The notes beneath the pieces were generated by a model that ran no database searches, was not told the origin of the DNA, and saw only the letters and a program-made list of their open reading frames with translations. A program made the translations under genes and the position numbers. From Euwallacea fornicatus (Eukaryota > Arthropoda > Insecta > Coleoptera > Curculionidae), in NCBI RefSeq assembly GCF_040115645.1, contig NW_027096018.1, positions 992,001 to 1,056,000 of the forward strand: a DNA stretch of 64,000 bases, written 5' to 3'. Below are positions 14,086-28,176 of the stretch, piece after piece. Within the stretch, counting starts at the first letter, position 1; each line of letters opens with the position of its first letter.

Positions 14086-17000
14086 TGTGTGACTTTTCAA
14101 ACTTTGAAGCTCGATAACTTCGGCAAATGGGGACCAAATTTGTTAAACAGAGTGTCAAATTAATCAGCTCGACGAGATTTTGAATATGTCACAACACATC
14201 ATGATTGCATCTTGTTGAATTTCCAAGAAAAATAGTACTTTATGTGCTCAAACACACAACTTTTGTGACTTTTCAAACTTTGAAGCTCGATAACTTCGGC
14301 AAATGTGGACCAATTTTCTTAAACAAAGTGTCAAAGTAATCACCTCATCGAGATTTTGAAGATGTCGCAACACATCATGATTACATCTTGTTGAACTTCC
14401 AAGAAAAATAGTACTTTATGTGGTCAAACACACAACTTTTGTGACTTTTCAAACTTTGAAGCTCGATAACTTCGGCAAATGTGGACCAAATTTCTTAAAC
14501 AAAGTGTCAAAGTAATCACCTCATCGAGATTTTGAAGATGTCGCAACACATCATGATTACATCTTGTTGAACTTCCAAGAAAAATAGTACTTTATGTGCT
14601 CAAACACACAACTTTTGTGACTTTTCAAACTTTGAAGCTCGATAACTTCGGCAAATGAGGACCAAATTTGTTAAACAGAGTGTCAAATTAATCAGCTCGA
14701 CGAGATTTTGAATATGTCACAACACATCATGATTGCATCTTGTTGAATTTCCAAGAAAAATAGTACTTTATGTGCTCAAACACACATATTTTGTGACCTT
14801 TCAATCTTTGAATCTCGATAACTTCGGCAAATGAGGACCAAATTTGTTAAACAAAGTGTCAAATTAATCACCTCAACGAGATTTTGAAGATGTCACAACA
14901 CATCATGATTACATCTTGTTGAACTTCCAAGAAAAATAGTACTTTATGTGGTCAAACACACAACTTTTGTGACTTTTCAAACTTTGAAGCTCGATAACTT
15001 CGGCAAATGAGGACCAAATTTGTTAAACAAAGTGTCAAATTAATCAGCTCGACGAGACCTTCAAGATGTCACAACACACCATGATAGAATCTTGTTGAAT
15101 TTCCATGAAAAATAGTACTTTAAGTGCTCAAACACACAACTTTTGTGACTTTTCAAACTTTGAAGCTCGATAACTTCGGGAATTGTCGACCAAGGTTGTT
15201 AAACAAAGTGTCAAATTAATCAGCTCGACGAGATTTTTAGGATATCACAACAATTCATTATTGCATCTTGTTGAATTTCCAAGAAAAATAGTACTTTAAG
15301 TGCTCAAACACACAACTTTTGTGACATTTCAAACTTTGAAGCTCGATAACTTCGGCAAATGAGGACCAAATTTGTTAAACAAAGTGTCAAATTAATCCGC
15401 TCCACGAGATCTTTAAGATGTCACAACACATCATGATTGCATCTTGTTGAATTTCCAAGAAAAATAGTACTTTAAGTGCTCAAACACACAACTTTTGTGA
15501 CTTTTCAAATTTTGAAGCTCAATAACTTCGGGAATTATGGACCAAATTTCTTAAACAAAGTGTCAAAGTAATCACCTCAACGAGATTTTGAAGATGTTAC
15601 AACACATGATGATTACATCTTGTTGAACTTCCAAGAAAAATAGTACTTTATGTGCTCAAACAAACATATTTTGTGACATTTCAAATTTTGAAGCTCGATA
15701 ACTTCGGCAAATGTGGACCAAATTTCTTAAACAAGGTGTCAAAGTAATCACCTCAACGAGAGTTTGAAGATGTCACAACACATCGTGATTGCATCTTGTT
15801 GAACTTCCAAGAAAAATAGTACTTTATGTGCTCAAACACACATATTTTGTGACTTTTCAAACTTTGAAGCTCGATAACTTCGGCAAATGTGGACCAAATT
15901 TCTTAAACAAAGCGTCAAAGTAATCACCTCAACGAGATTTTGAAGATGTCACAACACATCATGATTACATCTTGTTGAACTTCCAAGAAAAATAGTACTT
16001 TATGTGCTCAAACACACAACTTTTGTGACTTTTCACACTTTGAAGCTCGATAACTTCGGCAAATGAGGACCAAATTTCTTAAACAAAGTGTCAAATTAAT
16101 CAGCTCGACGAGATCTTTAAGATGTCACAACACATCATGATTGCATATTGTTGAATTTCCAAGAAAAATAGTACTTTAAGTGTACAAACACACAACTTTT
16201 GTGTCTTTTCAAACTTTGAAGCTCGATAACTTCGGCAAATGAGGACCAAATTTGTTAAACAGAGTGTCAAATTAATCAGCTCGACGAGATTTTGAATATG
16301 TCACAACACATCATGATTGCATCTTGTTGAATTTCCAAGAAAAATAGTACTTTATGTGCTCAAACACACATATTTTGTGACCTTTCAATCTTTGAATCTC
16401 GATAACTTCGGCAAATGAGGACCAAATTTGTTAAACAAAGTGTCAAATTAATCACCTCAACGAGATTTTGAAGATGTCACAACACATCATGATTACATCT
16501 TGTTGAACTTCCAAGAAAAATAGTACTTTATGTGGTCAAACACACAACTTTTGTGACTTTTCCAATTTTGAAGCTCGATAACTTTGGCAAATGTGTACCA
16601 AATTTGTTAAACAGAGTGTCAAATTAATCAGCTCGACAAGGTTATGAAGATGTCACAACACATCATGATTACATCTTGTTGAAATTCCAAGAAAAATAGT
16701 ACTTTATGTGCTCAAACACACATATTTTGTGACTTTTCAAACTTTGAAGCTCGATAACTTCGGCAAATGAGGACCAAATTTGTTAAACAGAGTGTCAAAT
16801 TAATCAGCTCGACGAGATTTTGAATATGTCACAACACATGATGATTACATCTTATTGAACTTCCAAGAAAAATAGTACTTTATGTGCTCAAACACACAAT
16901 TTATGTGACTTTTCAAACTTTGAAGCTCGATAGCTTCGGCAAATGAAGACCAAATTTGTTAAACAATGTGTCAAATTAATCAGCTCGACGAGATTTTGAA

Positions 17001-18304
17001 TATGTCACAACACATCGTGATTACATCTTGTTGAATTTCCAAGAAAAATAGTACTTTATGTGGTCAAACACACAACTTTTGTGACTTTTCAAACTTTGAA
17101 GCTCGATAACTTCGGCAAATGAGGACCAAATTTGTTAAACAGAGTGTCAAATTAATCAGCTCGACGAGATTTTGAATATGTCACAACACATCATGATTGC
17201 ATCTTGTTGAATTTCCAAGAAAAATAGTACTTTATGTGCTCAAACACACAACTTTTGTGACTTTTCAAACTTTGAAGCTCGATAATTTCGGCAAATGAGG
17301 ACCAAATTTGTTAAACAGAGTGTCAAATTAATCAGCTCGACGAGATTTTGAATATGTCACAACACATCATGATTGCATCTTGTTGAATTTCCAAGAAAAA
17401 TAGTACTTTATGTGCTCAAACACACAACTTTTGTGACTTTTCAAACTTTGAAGCTCGATAACTTCGGCAAATGTGGACCAAATTTCTTAAACAAAGTGTC
17501 AAAGTAATCACCTCATCGAGATTTTGAAGATGTCGCAACACATCATGATTACATCTTGTTGAACTTCCAAGAAAAATAGTACTTTATGTGGTCAAACACA
17601 CAACTTTTGTGACTTTTCAAACTTTGAAGCTCGATAACTTCGGCAAATGTGGACCAAATTTCTTAAACAAAGTGTCAAAGTAATCACCTCATCGAGATTT
17701 TGAAGATGTCGCAACACATCATGATTACATCTTGTTGAACTTCCAAGAAAAATAGTACTTTATGTGCTCAAACACACAACTTTTGTGACTTTTCAAACTT
17801 TGATGCTCGATAGCTTCGACAAATGAAGACCAAATTTGTTAAACAATGTGTCAAATTAATCAGCTCGACGAGATTTTGAATATGTCACAACACATCGTGA
17901 TTGCATCTTGTTGAATTTCCAAGAAAAATAGTACTTTATGTGCTCAAACACACAACTTTTGTGACTTTTCAAACTTTGAAGCTCGATAACTTCGGCAAAT
18001 GAGGACCAAATTTGTTAAACAGAGTGTCAAATTAATCAGCTCGACGAGATTTTGAATATGTCACAACACATCATGATTGCATCTTGTTGAATTTCCAAGA
18101 AAAATAGTACTTTATGTGCTCAAACACACATATTTTGTGACCTTTCAATCTTTGAATCTCGATAACTTCGGCAAATGAGGACCAAATTTGTTAAACAAAG
18201 TGTCAAATTAATCACCTCAACGAGATTTTGAAGATGTCACAACACATCATGATTACATCTTGTTGAACTTCCAAGAAAAATAGTACTTTATGTGGTCAAA
18301 CACA

Positions 18305-20768
18305 CAACTTTTGTGACTTTTCAAACTTTGAAGCTCGATAACTTCGGCAAATGAGGACCAAATTTGTTAAACAAAGTGTCAAATTAATCAGCTCGACGAG
18401 ACCTTCAAGATGTCACAACACACCATGATAGAATCTTGTTGAATTTCCATGAAAAATAGTACTTTAAGTGCTCAAACACACAACTTTTGTGACTTTTCAA
18501 ACTTTGAAGCTCGATAACTTCGGGAATTGTCGACCAAGGTTGTTAAACAAAGTGTCAAATTAATCAGCTCGACGAGATTTTTAGGATATCACAACAATTC
18601 ATTATTGCATCTTGTTGAATTTCCAAGAAAAATAGTACTTTAAGTGCTCAAACACACAACTTTTGTGACATTTCAAACTTTGAAGCTCGATAACTTCGGC
18701 AAATGAGGACCAAATTTGTTAAACAAAGTGTCAAATTAATCCGCTCCACGAGATCTTTAAGATGTCACAACACATCATGATTGCATCTTGTTGAATTTCC
18801 AAGAAAAATAGTACTTTAAGTGCTCAAACACACAACTTTTGTGACTTTTCAAATTTTGAAGCTCAATAACTTCGGGAATTATGGACCAAATTTCTTAAAC
18901 AAAGTGTCAAATTAATCAGCTCCACGAGATCTTTAAGATGTCACAACACATCATGATTGCATCTTGTTGGATTTCCAAGAAAAATAGTACTTTAAGTGCT
19001 CAAACACACAACTTTTGTGACTTTTCAAACTTTGAAGCTCGATTACTTCGGCAAATGTGGACCAAATTTCTTAAACAAAGTGTCAAAGTAATCACCTCAA
19101 CGAGATTTTGAAGATGTTACAACACATGATGATTACATCTTGTTGAACTTCCAAGAAAAATAGTACTTTATGTGCTCAAACACACATATTTTGTGACATT
19201 TCAAATTTTGAAGCTCGATAACTTCGGCAAATGTGGACCAAATTTCTTAAACAAGGTGTCAAAGTAATCACCTCAACGAGAGTTTGAAGATGTCACAACA
19301 CATCGTGATTGCATCTTGTTGAACTTCCAAGAAAAATAGTACTTTATGTGCTCAAACACACATATTTTGTGACTTTTCAAACTTTGAAGCTCGATAACTT
19401 CGGCAAATGTGGACCAAATTTCTTAAACAAAGCGTCAAAGTAATCACCTCAACGAGATTTTGAAGATGTCACAACACATCATGATTACATCTTGTTGAAC
19501 TTCCAAGAAAAATAGTACTTTATGTGCTCAAACACACAACTTTTGTGACTTTTCACACTTTGAAGCTCGATAACTTCGGCAAATGAGGACCAAATTTCTT
19601 AAACAAAGTGTCAAATTAATCAGCTCGACGAGATCTTTAAGATGTCACAACACATCATGATTGCATATTGTTGAATTTCCAAGAAAAATAGTACTTTAAG
19701 TGTACAAACACACAACTTTTGTGTCTTTTCAAACTTTGAAGCTCGATAACTTCGGGAATTGTGGACCAAATTTCTTAAACAAAGCGTCAAAGTAATCACC
19801 TCAACGAGATTTTGAAGATGTCACAACACATCATGATTACATCTTGTTGAACTTCCAAGAAAAATAGTACTTTATGTGCTCAAACACACAACTTGTGTGA
19901 CTTTTCAAACTTTGAAGCTCGATAACTTCGGCAAATGAGGACCAAATTTGTTAAACAAAGTGTCAAATTAATCACCTCAACGAGATTTTGAAGATGTCAC
20001 AACACATCATGATTACATCTTGTTGAACTTCCAAGAAAAATAGTACTTTATGTGCTCAAACACACAACTTTTGTGACTTTTCAAACTTTGATGCTCGATA
20101 GCTTCGACAAATGAAGACCAAATTCGTTAAACAATGTGTCAAATTAATCAGCTCGACGAGATTTTGAATATGTCACAACACATCGTGATTGCATCTTGTT
20201 GAATTTCCAAGAAAAATAGTATTTTATGTGCTCAAACACACAACTTTTGTGACTTTTCAAACTTTGAAGCTCGATAGCTTCGGCAAATGAAGACCAAATT
20301 TGTTAAACAATGTGTCAAATTAATCAGCTCGACGAGATTTTGAATATGTCACAACACATCGTGATTACATCTTGTTGAATTTCCAAGAAAAATAGTACTT
20401 TATGTGGTCAAACACACAACTTTTGTGACTTTTCAAACTTTGAAGCTCGATAGCTTCGGCAAATGAAGACCAAATTTGTTAAACAATGTGTCAAATTAAT
20501 CAGCTCGACGAGATTTTGAATATGTCACAACACATCGTGATTACATCTTGTTGAATTTCCAAGAAAAATAGTACTTTATGTGGTCAAACACACAACTTTT
20601 GTGACTTTTCAAACTTTGAAGCTCGATAACTTCGGCAAATGAGGACCAAATTTGTTAAACAGAGTGTCAAATTAATCAGCTCGACGAGATTTTGAATATG
20701 TCACAACACATCATGATTGCATCTTGTTGAATTTCCAAGAAAAATAGTACTTTATGTGCTCAAACACA
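18305..20768. repeat. Higher-order satellite block gamma, 14 monomers
   Basis: Gamma blocks begin with a monomer carrying GAGACCTTCAAGATG. Such starts occur at 14961, 18305, 20945, 23057 and 26401. The copy at 18305 matches 23057-25520 at an offset of 4752 bp (27 monomers). The 14961 copy lacks one whole monomer relative to this one (the offset changes from 19 to 20 monomers near 15560), and the 20945 copy also lacks one near 21297. Length differences are therefore whole-monomer steps, as expected from unequal crossing-over. Confidence 0.83.
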
Positions 20769-23056
20769 CATATTTTGTGACCTTTCAATCTTTGAATCTC
20801 GATAACTTCGGCAAATGAGGACCAAATTTGTTAAACAAAGTGTCAAATTAATCACCTCAACGAGATTTTGAAGATGTCACAACACATCATGATTACATCT
20901 TGTTGAACTTCCAAGAAAAATAGTACTTTATGTGGTCAAACACACAACTTTTGTGACTTTTCAAACTTTGAAGCTCGATAACTTCGGCAAATGAGGACCA
21001 AATTTGTTAAACAAAGTGTCAAATTAATCAGCTCGACGAGACCTTCAAGATGTCACAACACACCATGATAGAATCTTGTTGAATTTCCATGAAAAATAGT
21101 ACTTTAAGTGCTCAAACACACAACTTTTGTGACTTTTCAAACTTTGAAGCTCGATAACTTCGGGAATTGTCGACCAAGGTTGTTAAACAAAGTGTCAAAT
21201 TAATCAGCTCGACGAGATTTTTAGGATATCACAACAATTCATTATTGCATCTTGTTGAATTTCCAAGAAAAATAGTACTTTAAGTGCTCAAACACACAAC
21301 TTTTGTGACTTTTCAAATTTTGAAGCTCAATAACTTCGGGAATTATGGACCAAATTTCTTAAACAAAGTGTCAAATTAATCAGCTCCACGAGATCTTTAA
21401 GATGTCACAACACATCATGATTGCATCTTGTTGGATTTCCAAGAAAAATAGTACTTTAAGTGCTCAAACACACAACTTTTGTGACTTTTCAAACTTTGAA
21501 GCTCGATTACTTCGGCAAATGTGGACCAAATTTCTTAAACAAAGTGTCAAAGTAATCACCTCAACGAGATTTTGAAGATGTTACAACACATGATGATTAC
21601 ATCTTGTTGAACTTCCAAGAAAAATAGTACTTTATGTGCTCAAACACACATATTTTGTGACATTTCAAATTTTGAAGCTCGATAACTTCGGCAAATGTGG
21701 ACCAAATTTCTTAAACAAGGTGTCAAAGTAATCACCTCAACGAGAGTTTGAAGATGTCACAACACATCGTGATTGCATCTTGTTGAACTTCCAAGAAAAA
21801 TAGTACTTTATGTGCTCAAACACACATATTTTGTGACTTTTCAAACTTTGAAGCTCGATAACTTCGGCAAATGTGGACCAAATTTCTTAAACAAAGCGTC
21901 AAAGTAATCACCTCAACGAGATTTTGAAGATGTCACAACACATCATGATTACATCTTGTTGAACTTCCAAGAAAAATAGTACTTTATGTGCTCAAACACA
22001 CAACTTTTGTGACTTTTCACACTTTGAAGCTCGATAACTTCGGCAAATGAGGACCAAATTTCTTAAACAAAGTGTCAAATTAATCAGCTCGACGAGATCT
22101 TTAAGATGTCACAACACATCATGATTGCATATTGTTGAATTTCCAAGAAAAATAGTACTTTAAGTGTACAAACACACAACTTTTGTGTCTTTTCAAACTT
22201 TGAAGCTCGATAACTTCGGCAAATGAGGACCAAATTTGTTAAACAGAGTGTCAAATTAATCAGCTCGACGAGATTTTGAATATGTCACAACACATCATGA
22301 TTGCATCTTGTTGAATTTCCAAGAAAAATAGTACTTTATGTGCTCAAACACACATATTTTGTGACCTTTCAATCTTTGAATCTCGATAACTTCGGCAAAT
22401 GAGGACCAAATTTGTTAAACAAAGTGTCAAATTAATCACCTCAACGAGATTTTGAAGATGTCACAACACATCATGATTACATCTTGTTGAACTTCCAAGA
22501 AAAATAGTACTTTATGTGGTCAAACACACAACTTTTGTGACTTTTCCAATTTTGAAGCTCGATAACTTTGGCAAATGTGTACCAAATTTGTTAAACAGAG
22601 TGTCAAATTAATCAGCTCGACAAGGTTATGAAGATGTCGCAACACATCATGATTACATCTTGTTGAACTTCCAAGAAAAATAGTACTTTATGTGCTCAAA
22701 CACACAACTTTTGTGACTTTTCAAACTTTGAAGCTCGATAACTTCGGCAAATGAGGACCAAATTTGTTAAACAGAGTGTCAAATTAATCAGCTCGACGAG
22801 ATTTTGAATATGTCACAACACATCATGATTGCATCTTGTTGAATTTCCAAGAAAAATAGTACTTTATGTGCTCAAACACACATATTTTGTGACCTTTCAA
22901 TCTTTGAATCTCGATAACTTCGGCAAATGAGGACCAAATTTGTTAAACAAAGTGTCAAATTAATCACCTCAACGAGATTTTGAAGATGTCACAACACATC
23001 ATGATTACATCTTGTTGAACTTCCAAGAAAAATAGTACTTTATGTGGTCAAACACA

Positions 23057-25520
23057 CAACTTTTGTGACTTTTCAAACTTTGAAGCTCGATAACTTCGGC
23101 AAATGAGGACCAAATTTGTTAAACAAAGTGTCAAATTAATCAGCTCGACGAGACCTTCAAGATGTCACAACACACCATGATAGAATCTTGTTGAATTTCC
23201 ATGAAAAATAGTACTTTAAGTGCTCAAACACACAACTTTTGTGACTTTTCAAACTTTGAAGCTCGATAACTTCGGGAATTGTCGACCAAGGTTGTTAAAC
23301 AAAGTGTCAAATTAATCAGCTCGACGAGATTTTTAGGATATCACAACAATTCATTATTGCATCTTGTTGAATTTCCAAGAAAAATAGTACTTTAAGTGCT
23401 CAAACACACAACTTTTGTGACATTTCAAACTTTGAAGCTCGATAACTTCGGCAAATGAGGACCAAATTTGTTAAACAAAGTGTCAAATTAATCCGCTCCA
23501 CGAGATCTTTAAGATGTCACAACACATCATGATTGCATCTTGTTGAATTTCCAAGAAAAATAGTACTTTAAGTGCTCAAACACACAACTTTTGTGACTTT
23601 TCAAATTTTGAAGCTCAATAACTTCGGGAATTATGGACCAAATTTCTTAAACAAAGTGTCAAATTAATCAGCTCCACGAGATCTTTAAGATGTCACAACA
23701 CATCATGATTGCATCTTGTTGGATTTCCAAGAAAAATAGTACTTTAAGTGCTCAAACACACAACTTTTGTGACTTTTCAAACTTTGAAGCTCGATTACTT
23801 CGGCAAATGTGGACCAAATTTCTTAAACAAAGTGTCAAAGTAATCACCTCAACGAGATTTTGAAGATGTTACAACACATGATGATTACATCTTGTTGAAC
23901 TTCCAAGAAAAATAGTACTTTATGTGCTCAAACACACATATTTTGTGACATTTCAAATTTTGAAGCTCGATAACTTCGGCAAATGTGGACCAAATTTCTT
24001 AAACAAGGTGTCAAAGTAATCACCTCAACGAGAGTTTGAAGATGTCACAACACATCGTGATTGCATCTTGTTGAACTTCCAAGAAAAATAGTACTTTATG
24101 TGCTCAAACACACATATTTTGTGACTTTTCAAACTTTGAAGCTCGATAACTTCGGCAAATGTGGACCAAATTTCTTAAACAAAGCGTCAAAGTAATCACC
24201 TCAACGAGATTTTGAAGATGTCACAACACATCATGATTACATCTTGTTGAACTTCCAAGAAAAATAGTACTTTATGTGCTCAAACACACAACTTTTGTGA
24301 CTTTTCACACTTTGAAGCTCGATAACTTCGGCAAATGAGGACCAAATTTCTTAAACAAAGTGTCAAATTAATCAGCTCGACGAGATCTTTAAGATGTCAC
24401 AACACATCATGATTGCATATTGTTGAATTTCCAAGAAAAATAGTACTTTAAGTGTACAAACACACAACTTTTGTGTCTTTTCAAACTTTGAAGCTCGATA
24501 ACTTCGGGAATTGTGGACCAAATTTCTTAAACAAAGCGTCAAAGTAATCACCTCAACGAGATTTTGAAGATGTCACAACACATCATGATTACATCTTGTT
24601 GAACTTCCAAGAAAAATAGTACTTTATGTGCTCAAACACACAACTTGTGTGACTTTTCAAACTTTGAAGCTCGATAACTTCGGCAAATGAGGACCAAATT
24701 TGTTAAACAAAGTGTCAAATTAATCACCTCAACGAGATTTTGAAGATGTCACAACACATCATGATTACATCTTGTTGAACTTCCAAGAAAAATAGTACTT
24801 TATGTGCTCAAACACACAACTTTTGTGACTTTTCAAACTTTGATGCTCGATAGCTTCGACAAATGAAGACCAAATTCGTTAAACAATGTGTCAAATTAAT
24901 CAGCTCGACGAGATTTTGAATATGTCACAACACATCGTGATTGCATCTTGTTGAATTTCCAAGAAAAATAGTATTTTATGTGCTCAAACACACAACTTTT
25001 GTGACTTTTCAAACTTTGAAGCTCGATAGCTTCGGCAAATGAAGACCAAATTTGTTAAACAATGTGTCAAATTAATCAGCTCGACGAGATTTTGAATATG
25101 TCACAACACATCGTGATTACATCTTGTTGAATTTCCAAGAAAAATAGTACTTTATGTGGTCAAACACACAACTTTTGTGACTTTTCAAACTTTGAAGCTC
25201 GATAGCTTCGGCAAATGAAGACCAAATTTGTTAAACAATGTGTCAAATTAATCAGCTCGACGAGATTTTGAATATGTCACAACACATCGTGATTACATCT
25301 TGTTGAATTTCCAAGAAAAATAGTACTTTATGTGGTCAAACACACAACTTTTGTGACTTTTCAAACTTTGAAGCTCGATAACTTCGGCAAATAAGGACCA
25401 AATTTGTTAAACAGAGTGTCAAATTAATCAGCTCGACGAGATTTTGAATATGTCACAACACATCATGATTGCATCTTGTTGAATTTTCAAGAAAAATAGT
25501 ACTTTATGTGCTCAAACACA
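23057..25520. repeat. Higher-order satellite block gamma, second 14-monomer copy
   Basis: Near-identical partner of 18305-20768, including the rare CAAATTCGTTAAAC and GTATTTTATG variants. A visible difference is AAATAAGGACC here near 25391 versus AAATGAGGACC in the other copy. Confidence 0.83.
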
Positions 25521-27152
25521 CAACTTTTGTGACTTTTCAAACTTTGATGCTCGATAGCTTCGACAAATGAAGACCAAATTTGTTAAGCAATGTGTCAAAT
25601 TAATCAGCTCGACGAGATTTTAAATATGTCACAACACATCGTGATTGCATCTTGTTGAATTTCCAAGAAAAATAGTACTTTATGTGCTCAAACACACAAC
25701 TTTTGTGACTTTTCAAACTTTGAAGCTCGATAGCTTCGGCAAATGAAGACCAAATTTGTTAAACAATGTGTCAAATTAATCAGCTCGACGAGATTTTGAA
25801 TATGTCACAACACATCGTGATTACATCTTGTTGAATTTCCAAGAAAAATAGTACTTTATGTGGTCAAACACACAACTTTTGTGACTTTTCAAACTTTGAA
25901 GCTCGATAACTTCGGCAAATGAGGACCAAATTTGTTAAACAGAGTGTCAAATTAATCAGCTCGACGAGATTTTGAATATGTCACAACACATCATGATTGC
26001 ATCTTGTTGAATTTCCAAGAAAAATAGTACTTTATGTGCTCAAACACACAACTTTTGTGACTTTTCAAACTTTGAAGCTCGATAACTTCGGCAAATGAGG
26101 ACCAAATTTGTTAAACAGAGTGTCAAATTAATCAGCTCGACGAGATTTTGAATATGTCACAACACATCATGATTGCATCTTGTTGAATTTCCAAGAAAAA
26201 TAGTACTTTATGTGCTCAAACACACATATTTTGTGACCTTTCAATCTTTGAATCTCGATAACTTCGGCAAATGAGGACCAAATTTGTTAAACAAAGTGTC
26301 AAATTAATCACCTCAACGAGATTTTGAAGATGTCACAACACATCATGATTACATCTTGTTGAACTTCCAAGAAAAATAGTACTTTATGTGGTCAAACACA
26401 CAACTTTTGTGACTTTTCAAACTTTGAAGCTCGATAACTTCGGCAAATGAGGACCAAATTTGTTAAACAAAGTGTCAAATTAATCAGCTCGACGAGACCT
26501 TCAAGATGTCACAACACATCATGATAGAATCTTGTTGAATTTCCATGAAAAATAGTACTTTAAGTGCTCAAACACACAACTTTTGTGACTTTTCAAACTT
26601 TGAAGCTCGATAACTTCGGGAATTGTCGACCAAGGTTGTTAAACAAAGTGTCAAATTAATCAGCTCGACGAGATTTTTAGGATATCACAACAATTCATTA
26701 TTGCATCTTGTTGAATTTCCAAGAAAAATAGTACTTTAAGTGCTCAAACACACAACTTTTGTGACATTTCAAACTTTGAAGCTCGATAACTTCGGCAAAT
26801 GAGGACCAAATTTGTTAAACAAAGTGTCAAATTAATCCGCTCCACGAGATCTTTAAGATGTCACAACACATCATGATTGCATCTTGTTGAATTTCCAAGA
26901 AAAATAGTACTTTAAGTGCTCAAACACACAACTTTTGTGACTTTTCAAATTTTGAAGCTCAATAACTTCGGGAATTATGGACCAAATTTCTTAAACAAAG
27001 TGTCAAATTAATCAGCTCCACGAGATCTTTAAGATGTCACAACACATCATGATTGCATCTTGTTGGATTTCCAAGAAAAATAGTACTTTAAGTGCTCAAA
27101 CACACAACTTTTGTGACTTTTCAAACTTTGAAGCTCGATATCTTCGCCAAAT

Positions 27153-27992
27153 GACCTCCAAATGTCAAGATAAAATATAAGAAAGTAAAAGGAAAAAATG
27201 GCGTTAATTGTGCGAGGATGTGGAAAATGATTTGTGGGAAAAATCTTACCAAATACTGACAAAAAGACTTGGATTGGGAAAAAGGCAATATCCAAATGAA
27301 GAACAAATTAGAATTCAGGTAGAGAAATTGTTCCAGAGATATCTGTCATATTGTACGCTTGTCCTAATGGAAATAATTATGTGAAAAACGAATATACAGA
27401 CAAAGGCTAGAGAGAATAAATCGACGGCTGTCGCTTTGTACAGCATCTACGTACAGAACTGTATTCCTGGAAACCGGGTAGGCTATAGCCGGCATGCCCC
27501 CTTTGTCTCTATTAATAGAGGAAAGAAAAGAAATCTACGAACACGGAAATGAAATAAAACAAAAAGCTAGAGAAACATATAAAAAATTGCGGGAAAAATA
27601 GATAGAAAAGAAAGGTAACGTAGAGATATTTATTTAAGATGTGGTGAAATGGAAAAATAGATATGGAGGGTAAATAAGTTATTGGGTATCACAGGTTGGT
27701 GTGGACACGGGATATTCGGTACGTATTTGCAGAAAATAAATAAAGCTACAGACGAATCATGCTGGTTTTGCGGCTTATCGAAAGCCCCGAACACACAATG
27801 TTCCAGTGTAGGGTATTTCGGGAACAAAGGGAAAGAGCAGAGCAAAGGTGGGTAAAAAAGATAAATAAAGACAATATATCAGAAATAATGTTACAAAATA
27901 TAGAGGGGTGGGGAATTGTAACTGATTGGATGGAGAAAGTTATGGAGGTGAATGAGATAAATAAAGGTTATTACCCCTTTTACCCGAAGTAA
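27153..27992 (+). pseudogene. N1 ORF2 remnant (3' third of an R1-type ORF2)
   Basis: Translation in mixed frames gives a pre-RT segment (near 27215-27330, LCEDVEND...EKLFQR) comparable to the N2 stretch LCEELNDDPWGKAYQ...EKLFP. An internal deletion then removes the RT core. Next come remnants of the post-RT thumb region (near 27420-27530) and a C-terminal CCHC knuckle. The knuckle is itself broken: CWFCG is read in one frame at about 27755, and SPEHTMFQC in another, from the frame opening near 27759. That last frame ends at 27990-27992. Several stops interrupt the rest. The product would be non-functional. Confidence 0.75.
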
Positions 27993-28042
27993 TGCTAAGA
28001 CGGTTCCGGGTAGGAAGCACAAAGGGGAAAAAAGGGAAGGAG

Positions 28043-28078
28043 TTTTAGTCGGTCGATCATGGAAATGATCAACCCGAC
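28043..28078 (+). promoter_or_regulatory. N1 3'UTR box and hairpin
   Basis: TTTTAGTCGGT at 28043-28053 matches the box in N2, N3 and M1 except for one base. GTCGG (28048-28052) pairs with CCGAC (28074-28078). Inside it GATCAT (28055-28060) pairs with ATGATC (28065-28070) around a GGAA loop. I infer part of the RNA recognised by the element's reverse transcriptase during target-primed reverse transcription. Confidence 0.55.
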
Positions 28079-28176
28079 ACTATGTGAGCAAAAAAGAACG
28101 CTATAAGCCAGGCCGCATGTCTCTTTTGCAGATTTCTCCAATCCTCTGTAAAAATAAATAAATAAATAAATAAAAA

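Larger units (their letters stand above)
1..27152. repeat. 176-bp satellite DNA array (154 full monomers plus a partial one)
   Basis: Head-to-tail monomers of 176 bp start at 1, 177, 353, 529 and so on. The start word CAACTTTTGTG (or a variant) still falls on the same phase at 27105, exactly 154 x 176 bases later, so there is no net insertion or deletion. Constant words include AACTTCGG, CCAAATTT and CCAAGAAAAATAGTA. Variation is mostly single-base and concentrated in a few positions, for example the AATGAGG/AATGTGG/AATGGGG and GATGAG/GACGAG/AACGAG sites. Monomers past about 15 kb add variants such as AAGTGCTCAAAC. The array is open at the left edge and decays after 27140 into N1. No coding capacity is visible. 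I infer centromeric or pericentromeric satellite; function is unproven. Confidence 0.98.
27153..28176 (+). mobile_element. N1: 5'-truncated, internally deleted R1-clade non-LTR retrotransposon
   Basis: Only the 3' part remains, starting abruptly at the end of the 176-bp satellite. It holds scattered ORF2 homology, a 3'UTR with GAAGTAATGC and GGTTCCGG words shared with N2 and N3, the TTTTAGTCGGT box, and an A-rich (AAAT)n tail at about 28149-28176 that leads into the decamer tract. ORF1, the endonuclease and most of the reverse transcriptase are missing. Confidence 0.85.

Noticed and set aside
1..27152. CENP-B box in the 176-bp satellite
   Set aside because: The closest word, TTCGGCAAATGGGGA, lacks required CGGG positions of the consensus (two mismatches) and occurs in few monomers.
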